Origin: an uncultured Oscillospiraceae bacterium
Lineage (GTDB): Bacteria; Bacillota; Clostridia; Oscillospirales; Acutalibacteraceae
Assembly (NCBI GenBank): GCA_900540865.1
Contig: UQHH01000003.1
Location: 27,082 to 91,081, forward strand
DNA length: 64,000 nt
Reading direction: 5' to 3'
Positions 48,580-58,133 of this stretch are shown here, piece after piece (the stretch's first letter is position 1; each line of letters begins with the position of its first letter). The translations under genes were made by a program, and so were the position numbers. The notes beneath the pieces were generated by a model. That model ran no database searches. It was not told the origin of the DNA and worked only from the letters and a program-made list of their open reading frames with translations.

Positions 48580-51240
48580 TTAAACCGTTTTCCGGCTCCG
48601 TTTCACATAAATTCTTTTGAAGAAACGGTAAATTTCCGATATGAGCACGACCGTGAAGGAAAGCGCGATAATCTTGACCCACATCATAAGCGGAAGCGGC
48701 ACGGTACCGAACACGGCTCCGCCGAACTGTGTAATAAGCACCTGAAGTGCAAACGTGAGCGCAAATACCCCGAGCATCAGCTTATTGCCGCCGATATTTT
48801 TAAAGATGCTCTCATCGCTTAAAACACGGCTGTTGAAGGCGTTGAAAAGCTGGAACACGGCAAAAAGCGTGAAAAGAATTGTAGAAAGCTGCTGCGGTGT
48901 GCCGCCCAGGAAATTCGTGAAGTGCTGGAGCATAAACACAATTGAGATAAACATGCCGTTTACCACAATACGCCCCATCATGCTTTTCGTAACGATGCTC
49001 GCGCCGCGCGGCGTTGGTTTACGGTCCATCAGGTTTTTGCCTGCCGGCTCAAGCCCCAGGGTAAGGGCGGGCGGGCCGTCCATTATTATATTAATCCATA
49101 ACAGCTCAAGCGCGGAAAAGGGCGCCGCGAAGCCCGCTAAAATCGAGGCCAGAACCACCACGACGGACGACAGGTTCACCGTAAGCTGGAACTGAATAAA
49201 ACGCTGGAAATTTTCGTAAATACCCCTGCCCCACTGGACTGCCTTGACAATGGTGGAGAAGGAATCGTCGAGCAGGACGATATCGCTCGCTTCCTTGGAA
49301 ACCTCCGTACCGGAGATACCCATCGCGATTCCGACGTCCGCGTTTTTGATGGCCGGCGCGTCGTTGATGCCGTCGCCCGTGACGGCAACGACATTGCCGC
49401 ACGCCTTCAACGCGTTTACCACGCGCATTTTAATCACCGGCGTGCTGCGCGCGATGACGCGGATTTCGGGCAGCCGTTTTTTGAGCTCCCTGTCGGAAAG
49501 CGGTTCGAGCTCCCTTGCCTCGACCGCTATATGGCTGCCGTCAAGTATTCCAAGCTCCTGCGCGATTGCCTTAGCCGTGACAATGTTGTCGCCCGTAAGC
49601 ATCTTAATATCGATTCCCGCGCTGCGGCAGCGGCTGACGGCTTCATAAACTTCTTTGCGCAGCGGGTCGGTAATCGCGACAAAGCCGTCGAACTGCATCT
49701 GGCATTCGATTTCCTCCCTGCGTGCCTTGTAATCCGAAATCTCTTCCACCGTTTTGTGCGCAAAGGCAAGGACGCGGCAGGTTTTTTCCTGAAAACAGAT
49801 GATTTCTTTCTGCACACGTTCCTTTTCCGCCGCGTTCATGGAACACATTGCGATAATCTTCTCCGGGCTGCCCTTGGTATAGGCAGCCGCGGAGCCGTTT
49901 TCGTCTATAATGGTCGTCATGTTCTTTGTTTCTGACGAAAACGGAAACCCGCAGAGTACGTTCGCCCCGGCGCGTTCTTTTTTATAATCGCGCCCTGCCT
50001 GATGCGCCGCCGTTATCAGCGCGCATTCAGTCGGGTTCCCGACAAAATCCGGCGCGCCGTTTTCAAAGCCTACGTCCGCCGTGCTGTTGACACAAAAATT
50101 TTTGAGCATCGCCTCATTTTGAAGCGCCTCCGGCTTACATAGCGCGCCGTCAGTAAAAACATCAACGACCGTCATGCGGTTTTCCGTAAGCGTACCCGTT
50201 TTGTCCGAACAAATGACGTTGACGCTGCCCGCCGTCTCGCAGGCAATCATTTTTTTGACAAGCGCGTTCTGTTTTGACATTTTAATTATGTTGATAGCAA
50301 GAGAAACAGCCATAATAGTCGGCAGGCCCTCCGGCACAGCCGCAACGATTAAGACGATGCTGGAAATAAACGCCTCTGAAATCGTATCGAAGCTCGCGGT
50401 TCCGTTCGACAAAAAAGTGAACAGCTGAATGACAAATACGATAACCGCCGCAGCCACGCCGAGAATTGCAATCCGTTTTCCTAGCTTTGCCATTTTTTCC
50501 TGCATGGGCGTGGAGCTTTTTTCCGCGGAGGACAGCTCCTTCGCGATTTTACCGAACTCCGTACGGTCGCCGACGTCTGTAACAATCATTTTTCCGCTGC
50601 CGCCCGTAATAAAGCAGCCGGAATAAAGCATGTTGATACGCTCTGCAACCGGCGTGCTTTCATTTTCCAGAACCGCAAGCGCGTCCTTTTTGACGGGCGC
50701 GCTTTCTCCCGTGAGCGCCGATTCATCCGCCATCAGCCCTGTGCTTTCAAGCAGTCTGCCGTCCGCCGGAAGCTTGTCGCCCGTTGCTATGACGACAATG
50801 TCGCCGACCACGACGTCCTTCTGCTCAATTATCTGCGTTTTTCCATCGCGCACGACCTTGACCATTGTTTCGTCTCCGAGCTTGCTCAGCTCCTCGAAGG
50901 CTTTTGCGCTGCGCCCCTCCATAGCCACCGTAATGACGACAGATAAGGCGATTGCGGCCAGGATGCCCACGCATTCGATAAAATCCGCTTCCCCGCCTGT
51001 AAAATGCCTGACGAGATTGACGCCGAACGCAATGACGTCCGCCAGAATCAGCATAATAATCATCGGCTCGCATGTGGCCTCCCACAAACGCCGCCATAGC
51101 GAAACCTTTTTTGCCCTGGTAAAGCTGTTTGCGCCGTACTTTTCTCTGTTTTCCCCCGCGCGCGCGCAGGAAAGCCCTGTTTCCCTGTCGACGGACAGTG
51201 CTTCGAGCACCTCGCGGCCGTCCTTTAAATAGGCGTTCAT
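48580..51240 (-). CDS. P-type cation ATPase, probable Mn2+ (or Ca2+) exporter
   Basis: 886 residues, P2-type ATPase. N-terminal cation-ATPase domain, actuator motif TGES, helix-4 motif VAAVPEGLPTIMA, phosphorylation site ICSDKTGTLTENRM, MLTGDN and VTGDGINDAPAIK hinge, and six C-terminal membrane helices. The sequence is of the SERCA/PMCA type usually labelled calcium-translocating. However, a yybP-ykoY riboswitch in the leader points to manganese, as in Lactococcus YoaB-type exporters. ATG 51240 is chosen over 51246 because GGGGG is then 8 nt away. Confidence 0.93.
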   Translation of the reverse strand: MNAYLKDGREVLEALSVDRETGLSCARAGENREKYGANSFTRAKKVSLWRRLWEATCEPMIIMLILADVIAFGVNLVRHFTGGEADFIECVGILAAIALSVVITVAMEGRSAKAFEELSKLGDETMVKVVRDGKTQIIEQKDVVVGDIVVIATGDKLPADGRLLESTGLMADESALTGESAPVKKDALAVLENESTPVAERINMLYSGCFITGGSGKMIVTDVGDRTEFGKIAKELSSAEKSSTPMQEKMAKLGKRIAILGVAAAVIVFVIQLFTFLSNGTASFDTISEAFISSIVLIVAAVPEGLPTIMAVSLAINIIKMSKQNALVKKMIACETAGSVNVICSDKTGTLTENRMTVVDVFTDGALCKPEALQNEAMLKNFCVNSTADVGFENGAPDFVGNPTECALITAAHQAGRDYKKERAGANVLCGFPFSSETKNMTTIIDENGSAAAYTKGSPEKIIAMCSMNAAEKERVQKEIICFQEKTCRVLAFAHKTVEEISDYKARREEIECQMQFDGFVAITDPLRKEVYEAVSRCRSAGIDIKMLTGDNIVTAKAIAQELGILDGSHIAVEARELEPLSDRELKKRLPEIRVIARSTPVIKMRVVNALKACGNVVAVTGDGINDAPAIKNADVGIAMGISGTEVSKEASDIVLLDDSFSTIVKAVQWGRGIYENFQRFIQFQLTVNLSSVVVVLASILAGFAAPFSALELLWINIIMDGPPALTLGLEPAGKNLMDRKPTPRGASIVTKSMMGRIVVNGMFISIVFMLQHFTNFLGGTPQQLSTILFTLFAVFQLFNAFNSRVLSDESIFKNIGGNKLMLGVFALTFALQVLITQFGGAVFGTVPLPLMMWVKIIALSFTVVLISEIYRFFKRIYVKRSRKTV

Positions 51241-51269
51241 AAACATTCCCCCTGTAAGGATTTTCGCAA

Positions 51270-51438
51270 TAAAAAGACCCAGGTATGGCTTTCGCTATAC
51301 CTGGGTAAACCGCTTCATTACGCAGACCATGTATAGCCAAAGCAGGCATACATGAGTCTGGTTATTTAAGACAAGCCAGACCGTTTCCGGCCAGGATGTT
51401 GACTTGCCACGCATAAACGCGCTAACTACTCCCTCATG
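51270..51438 (-). promoter_or_regulatory. yybP-ykoY (manganese) riboswitch with terminator
   Basis: Aptamer 51351-51438 on the minus strand: closing stem CATGAG/CTCATG (51433-51438 with 51351-51356), GGGAGTAG just inside it, GTCAACA, and a GGCCGGAAACGGTC hairpin, all hallmarks of RF00080. An intrinsic terminator ACCCAGGTAT/ATACCTGGGT (51277-51306) with TCTTTTTATT follows. Between them CATGTATGCC (51345-51354) can pair with GGCTATACATG (51328-51338), and the latter can instead pair with the terminator's 5' arm. Ligand-bound aptamer would therefore favour antitermination, an ON switch. Confidence 0.88.
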
Positions 51439-51459
51439 GGTAATTTAAATTGCAACGTT

Positions 51460-51488
51460 ATTATAGCCTATGCCTACGCTGCTGTCAA
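51460..51488 (-). promoter_or_regulatory. Consensus promoter of the riboswitch-ATPase transcript
   Basis: TTGACA (51483-51488), 17-nt spacer, TATAAT (51460-51465). It starts a leader of about 210 nt. Confidence 0.85.
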
Positions 51489-51539
51489 GCTTTTCCTAAA
51501 AGCGGTTGATTTAAGGCCGGCGCACACCTGATGAAAACG

Positions 51540-53987
51540 TCATATCATTCCCGCTATAAGGGACTGGAGTAAAGAAACATCGGACAAATTTATATTGCCG
51601 TCATTGTTCATATCTGCAAGATACTTCTGGCTTTCATTGAACGTTACCTTTTTACCGATATAATTCTGGAGCAGCAGGACGTCACTTGTGCCTATCGCTC
51701 CGTCGAGGTTCGCGTCACCCCGCTGGTAGCCGATCGGTTCAAAGTACCATTGAAAACGCTCCGGTACGCTTACATAGCTCCAAATTGCCGGACTGCTTGC
51801 CTGCTGAGCGTTTTGTACGGTGAGCAGGCTCTCCGCTCCAGGTGTGACCGGGTCGGCAAGCTTGATTCCTATCGTATTGTCGAGCGCGCTGTTCCCATAG
51901 TACACGGACCGGCTGCCCGTCGTTCCCACCATTACCTGGTTTCCGCTGTCCGCTTTGGTCAGTCCCCCGGAAATCACAGCGGAATTTGTTTTGATTGTAA
52001 ATGGGTTCGTTCCAGTTTTACTAGAAATCCACTGCTGGTTTTTTTCCCCGGTAAAGGGCGCCTGTTTTACTTGACCGGTAGATTCGTCAACCGTAAGGTA
52101 CGAACCACTTTGCCTGTGGCGGATGTAGTAGAGCCCCTCCGGGTAGTCGGTGCCGGTCAGGTTTTCACCGAACGTCATTTTATCCGTGCTCCAGGCGTAA
52201 CCGAAACGCACGGTTTCTGTATTGGTTGTATCGTGTTTGCTGACCTTGATTTGATATTTGTCTGACGGGGAAACCAACGGCAGGTACGCCATTTCTGTTG
52301 AGCTGTTGGTTTTTAATGACGAACCTGCAACAGAACCGTTACGGAAAACGCGCAAATCGAGATTGTGCAGCGTGCCAACCAGCACGTTAAAAAGATTTGC
52401 ATGGTCGTCCCCTACTATTGTGTTATCGATCATCCACGCAACGCTTACATTCATATGGGACGCCCCATATTGCGGCTGGACAAAATTTCTTGTTTCTTCC
52501 GCGCCGGAAATTTCTCCATAGCCGTACTGACGCCGTGAAATAATGCTGACCGCGTTCCATGCGTCGACCGCACCCGCTCCCTGTTTTTCCGTCAAGCCCT
52601 GTTCCATCGTTTCTACGGGGTCGGTAATGACCTTGCGCTGGCAAGAGGCAAGCAGAATAGACTTGACGACCTGCGGCTGGAAGCCAAGCGACGGCTTAAG
52701 CTCCAGCATTAGGGCTATGATTCCCACGACGACAGGCGCCGCCGCGCTTGTGCCGCCCATAGGATTATCATCGGTAACCGGCGCAACCAAATCCGGCTTA
52801 AAGCAGCCGTCGCCGTTTAAGTATTTGCTGTAATCCGCTAAATAATCGTCGGATGTTTCCTGCGTTTCCACATCCTTGTATGCCCCGACGGTGATCGTAT
52901 TATAAGCAAGGCCCGGGGATTCGATTTGCTGCGTCGTCACATAATGATTTCCGGCAACCTGAACGAAAGAAACACGATGATATAAAGCCAGATGGTCCTG
53001 CCATTTTTCCGTATATGTATATGGGACGGAAACACCCCTGGTTGCCCCGTGGCTGCGGTTGATTACTTTTACGCCAGCGCTGATTAAATCTTCAATATTT
53101 TTGTAAGGGTCGGAAAGGGTTGCTGCATAAATGTCGACGCCGGGCGCAATGCCATTGCTTCCACCCATGATACGCGCGACATTGGTTGCATGTTCCTGTC
53201 CGTTTGCAGCCCCAATTACGTGAATTCTGGAAGAAGCCAAATCCTCATGCTCCTGCGGCGTGCCGGTTTCAATTTGGCCTACTTTGACGCCAGCTCCCGT
53301 AAGGCCGGTCAAATTGCGAGTTTTCGCCGCGTTGGAGGCTGTGTTGAGAGACTCCCAGGACATATCTTCCCATTCACTTTCCAAGTGCAAATCAAGTGAA
53401 ACAACGTTACTATTTTGGGCTGCCGACATTATTTGCCTGTAGCTTAGCTGTACAATAAGCGACGGCGTGTAACGGCTTTCAAACAGCACGTCGCTTGCGT
53501 TTAAGGCCATGTCATTGGTTAATTTTTTGCTTTTCTTTTCATATTTTTCTCGGGACAGCTCACGCCGCTTCATCACATAAAGGTCTGTCCGCTGCTCTTC
53601 CAGCTTTCTGCCCGCCGCCGTCTGCCTGAGATATTCCCGCATCTGCTCCTGGCTGCCGGGCTGTTCGTTTTTCAAACGGTTGAGCAGAGCCGCGTCCGGC
53701 ATTTTAAACCCGACCGCGATATTTTCTTCCGTTAAGCCCGTTTGCTCTTCTGTTTCTTTATTTACCTGCTTTTGATTAATATCGTCGTACCAAATCCATA
53801 CGGGAACCTTTTCTTCAAATCCTGATTTTTTAAGCTCCGCGAGCTTTAATTTCAGCTCTTTTGAAATTTTATCTTCCGGTTTTATTGCACCCGTATTTTC
53901 CTGTGCCGCATACAACTCCAAGGGAAAGCAGCACAAAACGAGCGTGAGCAATACGGCGACCGCTTTTTTCAGCCAACTTTTCTTCAT
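51540..53987 (-). CDS. Secreted S8 subtilase with ricin-like domain and dockerin (copy A)
   Basis: 815 residues: signal peptide 1-28; long propeptide-like region 30-225; S8 domain about 228-480; beta-sandwich-like region 480-610; ricin-type trefoil about 612-754 with NQQW and FQWYFE (QxW motifs); type I dockerin about 756-814. In the S8 domain His266 (GQEHATNVA), oxyanion Asn347 (AGNH) and Ser414 (GGTSAAAP) are present, but the catalytic Asp position is Glu240 (VGQIETG). ATG 53987 is chosen since GGAGGG lies 9 nt upstream; the frame opens at 54005. It follows a small dockerin gene by 35 nt. Paralogue of the gene at 55.7-58.1 kb. Confidence 0.92.
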   Translation of the reverse strand: MKKSWLKKAVAVLLTLVLCCFPLELYAAQENTGAIKPEDKISKELKLKLAELKKSGFEEKVPVWIWYDDINQKQVNKETEEQTGLTEENIAVGFKMPDAALLNRLKNEQPGSQEQMREYLRQTAAGRKLEEQRTDLYVMKRRELSREKYEKKSKKLTNDMALNASDVLFESRYTPSLIVQLSYRQIMSAAQNSNVVSLDLHLESEWEDMSWESLNTASNAAKTRNLTGLTGAGVKVGQIETGTPQEHEDLASSRIHVIGAANGQEHATNVARIMGGSNGIAPGVDIYAATLSDPYKNIEDLISAGVKVINRSHGATRGVSVPYTYTEKWQDHLALYHRVSFVQVAGNHYVTTQQIESPGLAYNTITVGAYKDVETQETSDDYLADYSKYLNGDGCFKPDLVAPVTDDNPMGGTSAAAPVVVGIIALMLELKPSLGFQPQVVKSILLASCQRKVITDPVETMEQGLTEKQGAGAVDAWNAVSIISRRQYGYGEISGAEETRNFVQPQYGASHMNVSVAWMIDNTIVGDDHANLFNVLVGTLHNLDLRVFRNGSVAGSSLKTNSSTEMAYLPLVSPSDKYQIKVSKHDTTNTETVRFGYAWSTDKMTFGENLTGTDYPEGLYYIRHRQSGSYLTVDESTGQVKQAPFTGEKNQQWISSKTGTNPFTIKTNSAVISGGLTKADSGNQVMVGTTGSRSVYYGNSALDNTIGIKLADPVTPGAESLLTVQNAQQASSPAIWSYVSVPERFQWYFEPIGYQRGDANLDGAIGTSDVLLLQNYIGKKVTFNESQKYLADMNNDGNINLSDVSLLQSLIAGMI

Positions 53988-54022
53988 CCTGGCTTCCCTC
54001 CACATTATTCATTTATTCTGTT

Positions 54023-54616
54023 TTAACGAGCCTTAGCAAGATATTTCTGCATTTCAAGCACATCCTGAACATAGATTTCTCCATCACCATCGTAATCGTA
54101 AACCTTGCGTTGGTATCCCTTATCCAGCTTTATTATTTTGCCTAGGTATTTTTGTATATTCAACACGTCCGATACCGTCACCGCTCCATCTCCGTCCGTG
54201 TCTCCGGCCCGGTATACCTCCACAACCGGGACGACTGCCGCCGCAATTTTTTCAAGCGAGAGCGTTCCGGTATCATAAGCCTCCTGGAGTGTGTATATTA
54301 TTCCATCTTTTTTTGCATACAGGCCGATTCTATACGGGTCCTCTTGGCAGTAATTAAAAAAAACATAATCGCCAATCCTCTCGGCTATCAGCCCTTGGTC
54401 TGCGCCGCCCGACGAACCGTAAAAAACAGACCAGCCGTTTTCTTCAGTTATATATTTGATGTATGGGACTTCAAATATATAAACATCTTTTTCTTTTAGG
54501 TAGGCAAGAAAGCTTTCCAATAATTCTTCCTGACTATTTGTATCCTGCGCGAAGGCCTGCAGCGGCAGAGTAAAAAGCATCGCGGCAGTGAGCAGAACGC
54601 AAAACACCTTTTTCAT
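54023..54616 (-). CDS. Small secreted dockerin protein A
   Basis: 197 residues: signal peptide MKKVFCVLLTAAMLFTLPLQAFA; a domain of about 100 residues that I do not recognise (residues 28-130), with NGWSVFYG, ERIGDYVFF, IGLYAKKDGIIYTLQEAY and KIAAAV; type I dockerin 135-195 with two good calcium loops (DTDGDGAVTVSD, DYDGDGEIYVQD). It is directly upstream of subtilase A (35 nt) and shares its novel domain with the genes at 54755 and 58134. It could be a partner or inhibitor of the protease; inference from gene order only. Confidence 0.85.
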   Translation of the reverse strand: MKKVFCVLLTAAMLFTLPLQAFAQDTNSQEELLESFLAYLKEKDVYIFEVPYIKYITEENGWSVFYGSSGGADQGLIAERIGDYVFFNYCQEDPYRIGLYAKKDGIIYTLQEAYDTGTLSLEKIAAAVVPVVEVYRAGDTDGDGAVTVSDVLNIQKYLGKIIKLDKGYQRKVYDYDGDGEIYVQDVLEMQKYLAKAR

Positions 54617-54754
54617 GATTAGCCCTCCTTTTATTGCGGTTATTGAATAAGATTTCCAACAACTAAATTATAGCACTTGTACGCACTATATATGGATATT
54701 TCTTCCAATGTAGAAGCAATTCAACGCCACATTTCATGAGATTATCATCAAATT

Positions 54755-55381
54755 TTATTTTGGTGCAACCTTTGCAATATACTTCTGCATCCCCAAAACA
54801 TCCGCTACGTTGATTGTTTTGTTTCCGTCAAAATCACAAAAATGAAATATGCTGAAAAATGGTTCCATATCCACAATTTTTGCTATCACTTTTTGCACAT
54901 ACAATACGTCACTGACTGAGACGGCGCCATCCATGTCAGTATCTCCCGGCGAATAAACCTCGGGAAAAGACCTGTCGTGCGGCTCCTTACACCACGCGGC
55001 AATTTCATCCACATCGATTAGCCCCTTTTCATACGCCTCGCAAAGCGGCAGAATCTCGCCGTCTTTTTCCGCATAGATTCCGACCGGATTTTCATCTCCT
55101 CTCCGATCCAAGGTATAAAAGATATATTTACCAATCCGCTCAGAGGACGGCAAAGGTTCTCCGCCGATTTTCCAAAAGATATTCCAGCCATTAGTAACAC
55201 ACATGAAGGCAGTTTCGGTTATTTCCGGGTCGACAGGATAGCCGTTTTCACTCAAATAATCCCGAAATGCCTGTTCAATCCTGTCCCCGTCCGGCGCTGC
55301 AGCCGCTACAGGAATCACCATAATCGAGCAGAAAATAACCGCGGATAAGAAAATACATAATACCTTTTTACAAATTTTCAT
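54755..55381 (-). CDS. Small secreted dockerin protein B
   Basis: 208 residues from ATG 55381, which follows GGGGG by 7 nt (the frame extends to 55573 without support). Signal peptide to about residue 27; unrecognised domain with NGWNIFWK, ERIGKYIFY, VGIYAEKDGEILPLCEAYEKG and EIAAW; dockerin from about 145 with loops DTDMDGAVSVSD and DFDGNKTINVAD. The second loop is imperfect (Asn-Lys for Asp-Gly). It lies 138 nt upstream of protein A, with no protease directly after it. Confidence 0.83.
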   Translation of the reverse strand: MKICKKVLCIFLSAVIFCSIMVIPVAAAAPDGDRIEQAFRDYLSENGYPVDPEITETAFMCVTNGWNIFWKIGGEPLPSSERIGKYIFYTLDRRGDENPVGIYAEKDGEILPLCEAYEKGLIDVDEIAAWCKEPHDRSFPEVYSPGDTDMDGAVSVSDVLYVQKVIAKIVDMEPFFSIFHFCDFDGNKTINVADVLGMQKYIAKVAPK

Positions 55382-55580
55382 AAAGCAGCCCCCTTGTAGT
55401 GATAGCATATTAAGGAATTTAATACCATAATAGCACACGCTTTGTCTTTTTATCTTTATAAGTGATAAATTATTACATCTATTTTCACCAAAAGCGCAAT
55501 TTGTTTTTCCTTCAAGCGTCTCTTTCTGGAAAAAGCCCCGCCCCACTGATAAATTCCCTCTGTCATGTAACAAAAATTTA

Positions 55581-55608
55581 CGGCGCTATGCTAAAAAGCA
55601 TAGCGCCG
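55581..55608 (-). terminator. Terminator after subtilase B
   Basis: Perfect 11-bp stem CGGCGCTATGC / GCATAGCGCCG with a 6-nt loop. On the minus strand GTAAATTTTTG follows. It separates the two cassettes; 55.38-55.67 kb otherwise holds no gene. Confidence 0.75.
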
Positions 55609-55668
55609 CCATTATTATTTATAAGTTCCTTTTGCTTAATTAAACTGCCGCCGAGGATGGTTTTAATA

Positions 55669-58101
55669 TCAAATTCCCGCAAGCTTGTTCTGGAGAAGCT
55701 GAACGTCCGCCAGATTCACCTTGCCGTCGTTGTTCATATCGCCCAGATAGCGCTGGCTTTCGTCAAACGCAATAATTTTGCTGATGTAATTCTGCATCTT
55801 TAAAACGTCGCCCGTGTTAATCAGTCCGTCGCGGCTTACGTCTCCCCGGCGATAGCCCAACGGCTCAAAATACCACTGAAAACGTTCCGGTACGCCTACA
55901 TAATTCCAAATGGCACTGCCCCCTGCCTGCAGAGCTTCTACGGTCAGCAGGCTCTCTATGCCGGGTGTGACGGGGCTTGCAAGCTTGATTCCCAATGTAT
56001 TGTCGAGTGCGCTGTCGGCATAATAAACGGACTGGCCGCTCCCTGTACCTACAACAACCTGGTTTCCGCCGGCTGTTTTGGTCAGCCCGCCAGAAACGGC
56101 ATCGGAGTTCGTCTTGATTGTAAACGGGTTTGTTCCGTTCTTGCTGGAAACCCACTGCTGATTTTTTGCTCCGGTAAAGGCGGATTGGACGACCTCCCCT
56201 GTGGATTCATCGACTGTCAGGTATCCGCCGCTGTCTTTATGGCGGATGTAAAACACACCCTCCGGGTAGTCTGTTCCGGTCAGGTTTTCTTCATATGCCA
56301 TATGGTCCGTGCTCCAAGCATAACCGAAACGTACTGCTTCCGTATTTGCCGTATCATATTTTCCGATTCTTATTTGATATTGGTTCGACGCCGGAGACAG
56401 CGGAAAATAAGCCATTTCAGTAGAACTGTCCATATGAAGCGATTCTCCAGCAATGGAGCTGCCGCGGTAAACACGCAAATCGAGATTATGCTGTGTGCCG
56501 ACCGCTATGCCGCCACCCGTATGACTAGATGTTGAAATAGAATTTTCCTGCAGCCACGCAATGCTTACGTTCATATTGGCGGCGCCGTAATTCGGCTGGA
56601 CGAAATTTCTTGTTTCCTCCTCGCCCGAGATTTCTCCATAGCCATATTGGCGCTTAGCAATCATGCAAATAGCATTCCATGCGTCCACCGCTCCCGCGCC
56701 CTGCTTATTTGTAATACCCTGCTCCATTGTTTCCGCAGGTGTACAGGCTACTTTCCGCTGGCAGGACGCAAGTAAAATTGCTTTGAGTACCTGCGGCTGA
56801 AAGCTTAAAGACGGTTTCAGCTCCAACAGCAAAGCCGCGATTCCCGTAATAATGGGGGCGGACGTGCTCGTCCCACCGCCCAGTAAATTTTTAGGCGCGA
56901 GAATATCCGGTTTTGCGCACCCGCCCTTATTGTCATACCTGCTGTAATATTCCAGGATATCGTCATCAGGGCTTGTCCCCGTTCCCCTGTTATCGTACGC
57001 GCCGACCGCAAGCGAGTTGTAAGCCATTGCCGGGGAAAGGATTGGATAATTGGGTACAACGCCGTTTTCCACAAGATTATTTCCCGCAGAGCAAATAAAA
57101 AGGACGCGGTGCTGTGAGCTGAGATGGTCGAACCATTTATCGATTGCGCTGTAAGGCGTTTGATATACCCTCCACCCAAAGCTCAGGTTGATTACCTCTA
57201 CGCCCATGTCAAGCATCTGTTCAATATTGGCATAGCTGGAATCCGTCGCATATAACGTGACATTCGGCGCAACTCCGTTCTGCGCGCCCATAATTGCCCT
57301 GGCCGTATTGGTGGCATGTCCGTCCGTTGGTGCGTTTCCGACAGAAATTACATTAATTTCATCATGAGGCTCAGGCGGGCCCGTTTCTATCATTCCAACC
57401 TTGACACCCTGGCCGGTCAACCCGGTTTTGGCATAGACCCTATTTAAAGCTGTCGATTCGCAAACAGAATCAATACCGCATTTCTCCGTAATTTCTTCTT
57501 CATACAGGGATACGGATTCGACCTCGTCAGAGGACGCCAGCGCCTGAATTTGAGAGATATCCATTTCAGCAATGACAGTGGGCGCATACTGGCTCTTGAA
57601 AATGATATCGCTTTGAACGACAGAAGCCTTATTCAATATTCGTGAACTTTTTTCACAATATTTAGCGCGTGAAATCTCACGGCGCTTCTGCAAATATATC
57701 TCTGCCCGCTGCTCTTCAAGCCTTCTTCCCGCCGTGGTCCGGCCGAGAAATTCCAGCATTTGCTCCCGGCTGCCAGGCTGTTCACTCTGTAAAGCGTTCA
57801 ACAAGGCTGTATCCGGCATTTTATATTCGACCGAAAGGGTTTCCTCCGTAAGGCCCGTTTGTTTTTCCGCCTCCAGAGTAACCTTTTTCTGGTCGATATC
57901 CTTATACCAAATCCAGACAGGAAGCTTTTCACCTGATAATCCGTTTCCCTGGCGCTGCAAACGGTCTATATGTTGTGACAGAGAGCTTGAAATTTTTTCT
58001 TCCTGCGGAGCCTCTTTCTGCGCATACGCCGAAGCAGGAACGCCGCACAGCAAAACACTTAGTAACAGTGCGGTCATTCTTTTTAAAAACACTTTTTTCA
58101 T
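55669..58101 (-). CDS. Secreted S8 subtilase with ricin-like domain and dockerin (copy B)
   Basis: 810 residues, same order as copy A: signal peptide 1-27, propeptide-like 30-225, S8 about 228-478, beta region, ricin-type trefoil about 608-750 (NQQW, FQWYFE), dockerin about 751-808 (DVSRDGLINTGD, DMNNDGKVNLAD). His262 (DGHATN), Asn341 (SAGNN) and Ser412 (GGTSTSAP) are present; the Asp position is Glu239 (VGMIETG), as in copy A. Propeptide blocks such as LPVWIWY and RTTAGRRLEEQRAE recur in both. It follows small dockerin gene C by 32 nt. A 10-nt run in the middle of the S8 domain differs most from copy A. Confidence 0.92.
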   Translation of the reverse strand: MKKVFLKRMTALLLSVLLCGVPASAYAQKEAPQEEKISSSLSQHIDRLQRQGNGLSGEKLPVWIWYKDIDQKKVTLEAEKQTGLTEETLSVEYKMPDTALLNALQSEQPGSREQMLEFLGRTTAGRRLEEQRAEIYLQKRREISRAKYCEKSSRILNKASVVQSDIIFKSQYAPTVIAEMDISQIQALASSDEVESVSLYEEEITEKCGIDSVCESTALNRVYAKTGLTGQGVKVGMIETGPPEPHDEINVISVGNAPTDGHATNTARAIMGAQNGVAPNVTLYATDSSYANIEQMLDMGVEVINLSFGWRVYQTPYSAIDKWFDHLSSQHRVLFICSAGNNLVENGVVPNYPILSPAMAYNSLAVGAYDNRGTGTSPDDDILEYYSRYDNKGGCAKPDILAPKNLLGGGTSTSAPIITGIAALLLELKPSLSFQPQVLKAILLASCQRKVACTPAETMEQGITNKQGAGAVDAWNAICMIAKRQYGYGEISGEEETRNFVQPNYGAANMNVSIAWLQENSISTSSHTGGGIAVGTQHNLDLRVYRGSSIAGESLHMDSSTEMAYFPLSPASNQYQIRIGKYDTANTEAVRFGYAWSTDHMAYEENLTGTDYPEGVFYIRHKDSGGYLTVDESTGEVVQSAFTGAKNQQWVSSKNGTNPFTIKTNSDAVSGGLTKTAGGNQVVVGTGSGQSVYYADSALDNTLGIKLASPVTPGIESLLTVEALQAGGSAIWNYVGVPERFQWYFEPLGYRRGDVSRDGLINTGDVLKMQNYISKIIAFDESQRYLGDMNNDGKVNLADVQLLQNKLAGI

Positions 58102-58133
58102 TTTGTACGTTGCCCTTCTATGGTTTCCTATTT

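Noticed and set aside
48580..51240. Calling the P-type ATPase a calcium pump outright.
   Set aside because: Motifs alone cannot separate Ca2+ from Mn2+, and the manganese riboswitch argues for Mn2+.
54755..55573. A 272-residue version of small dockerin protein B starting at 55573.
   Set aside because: The N-terminal 64 residues have no ribosome site and precede a perfect signal peptide; ATG 55381 has a strong site.
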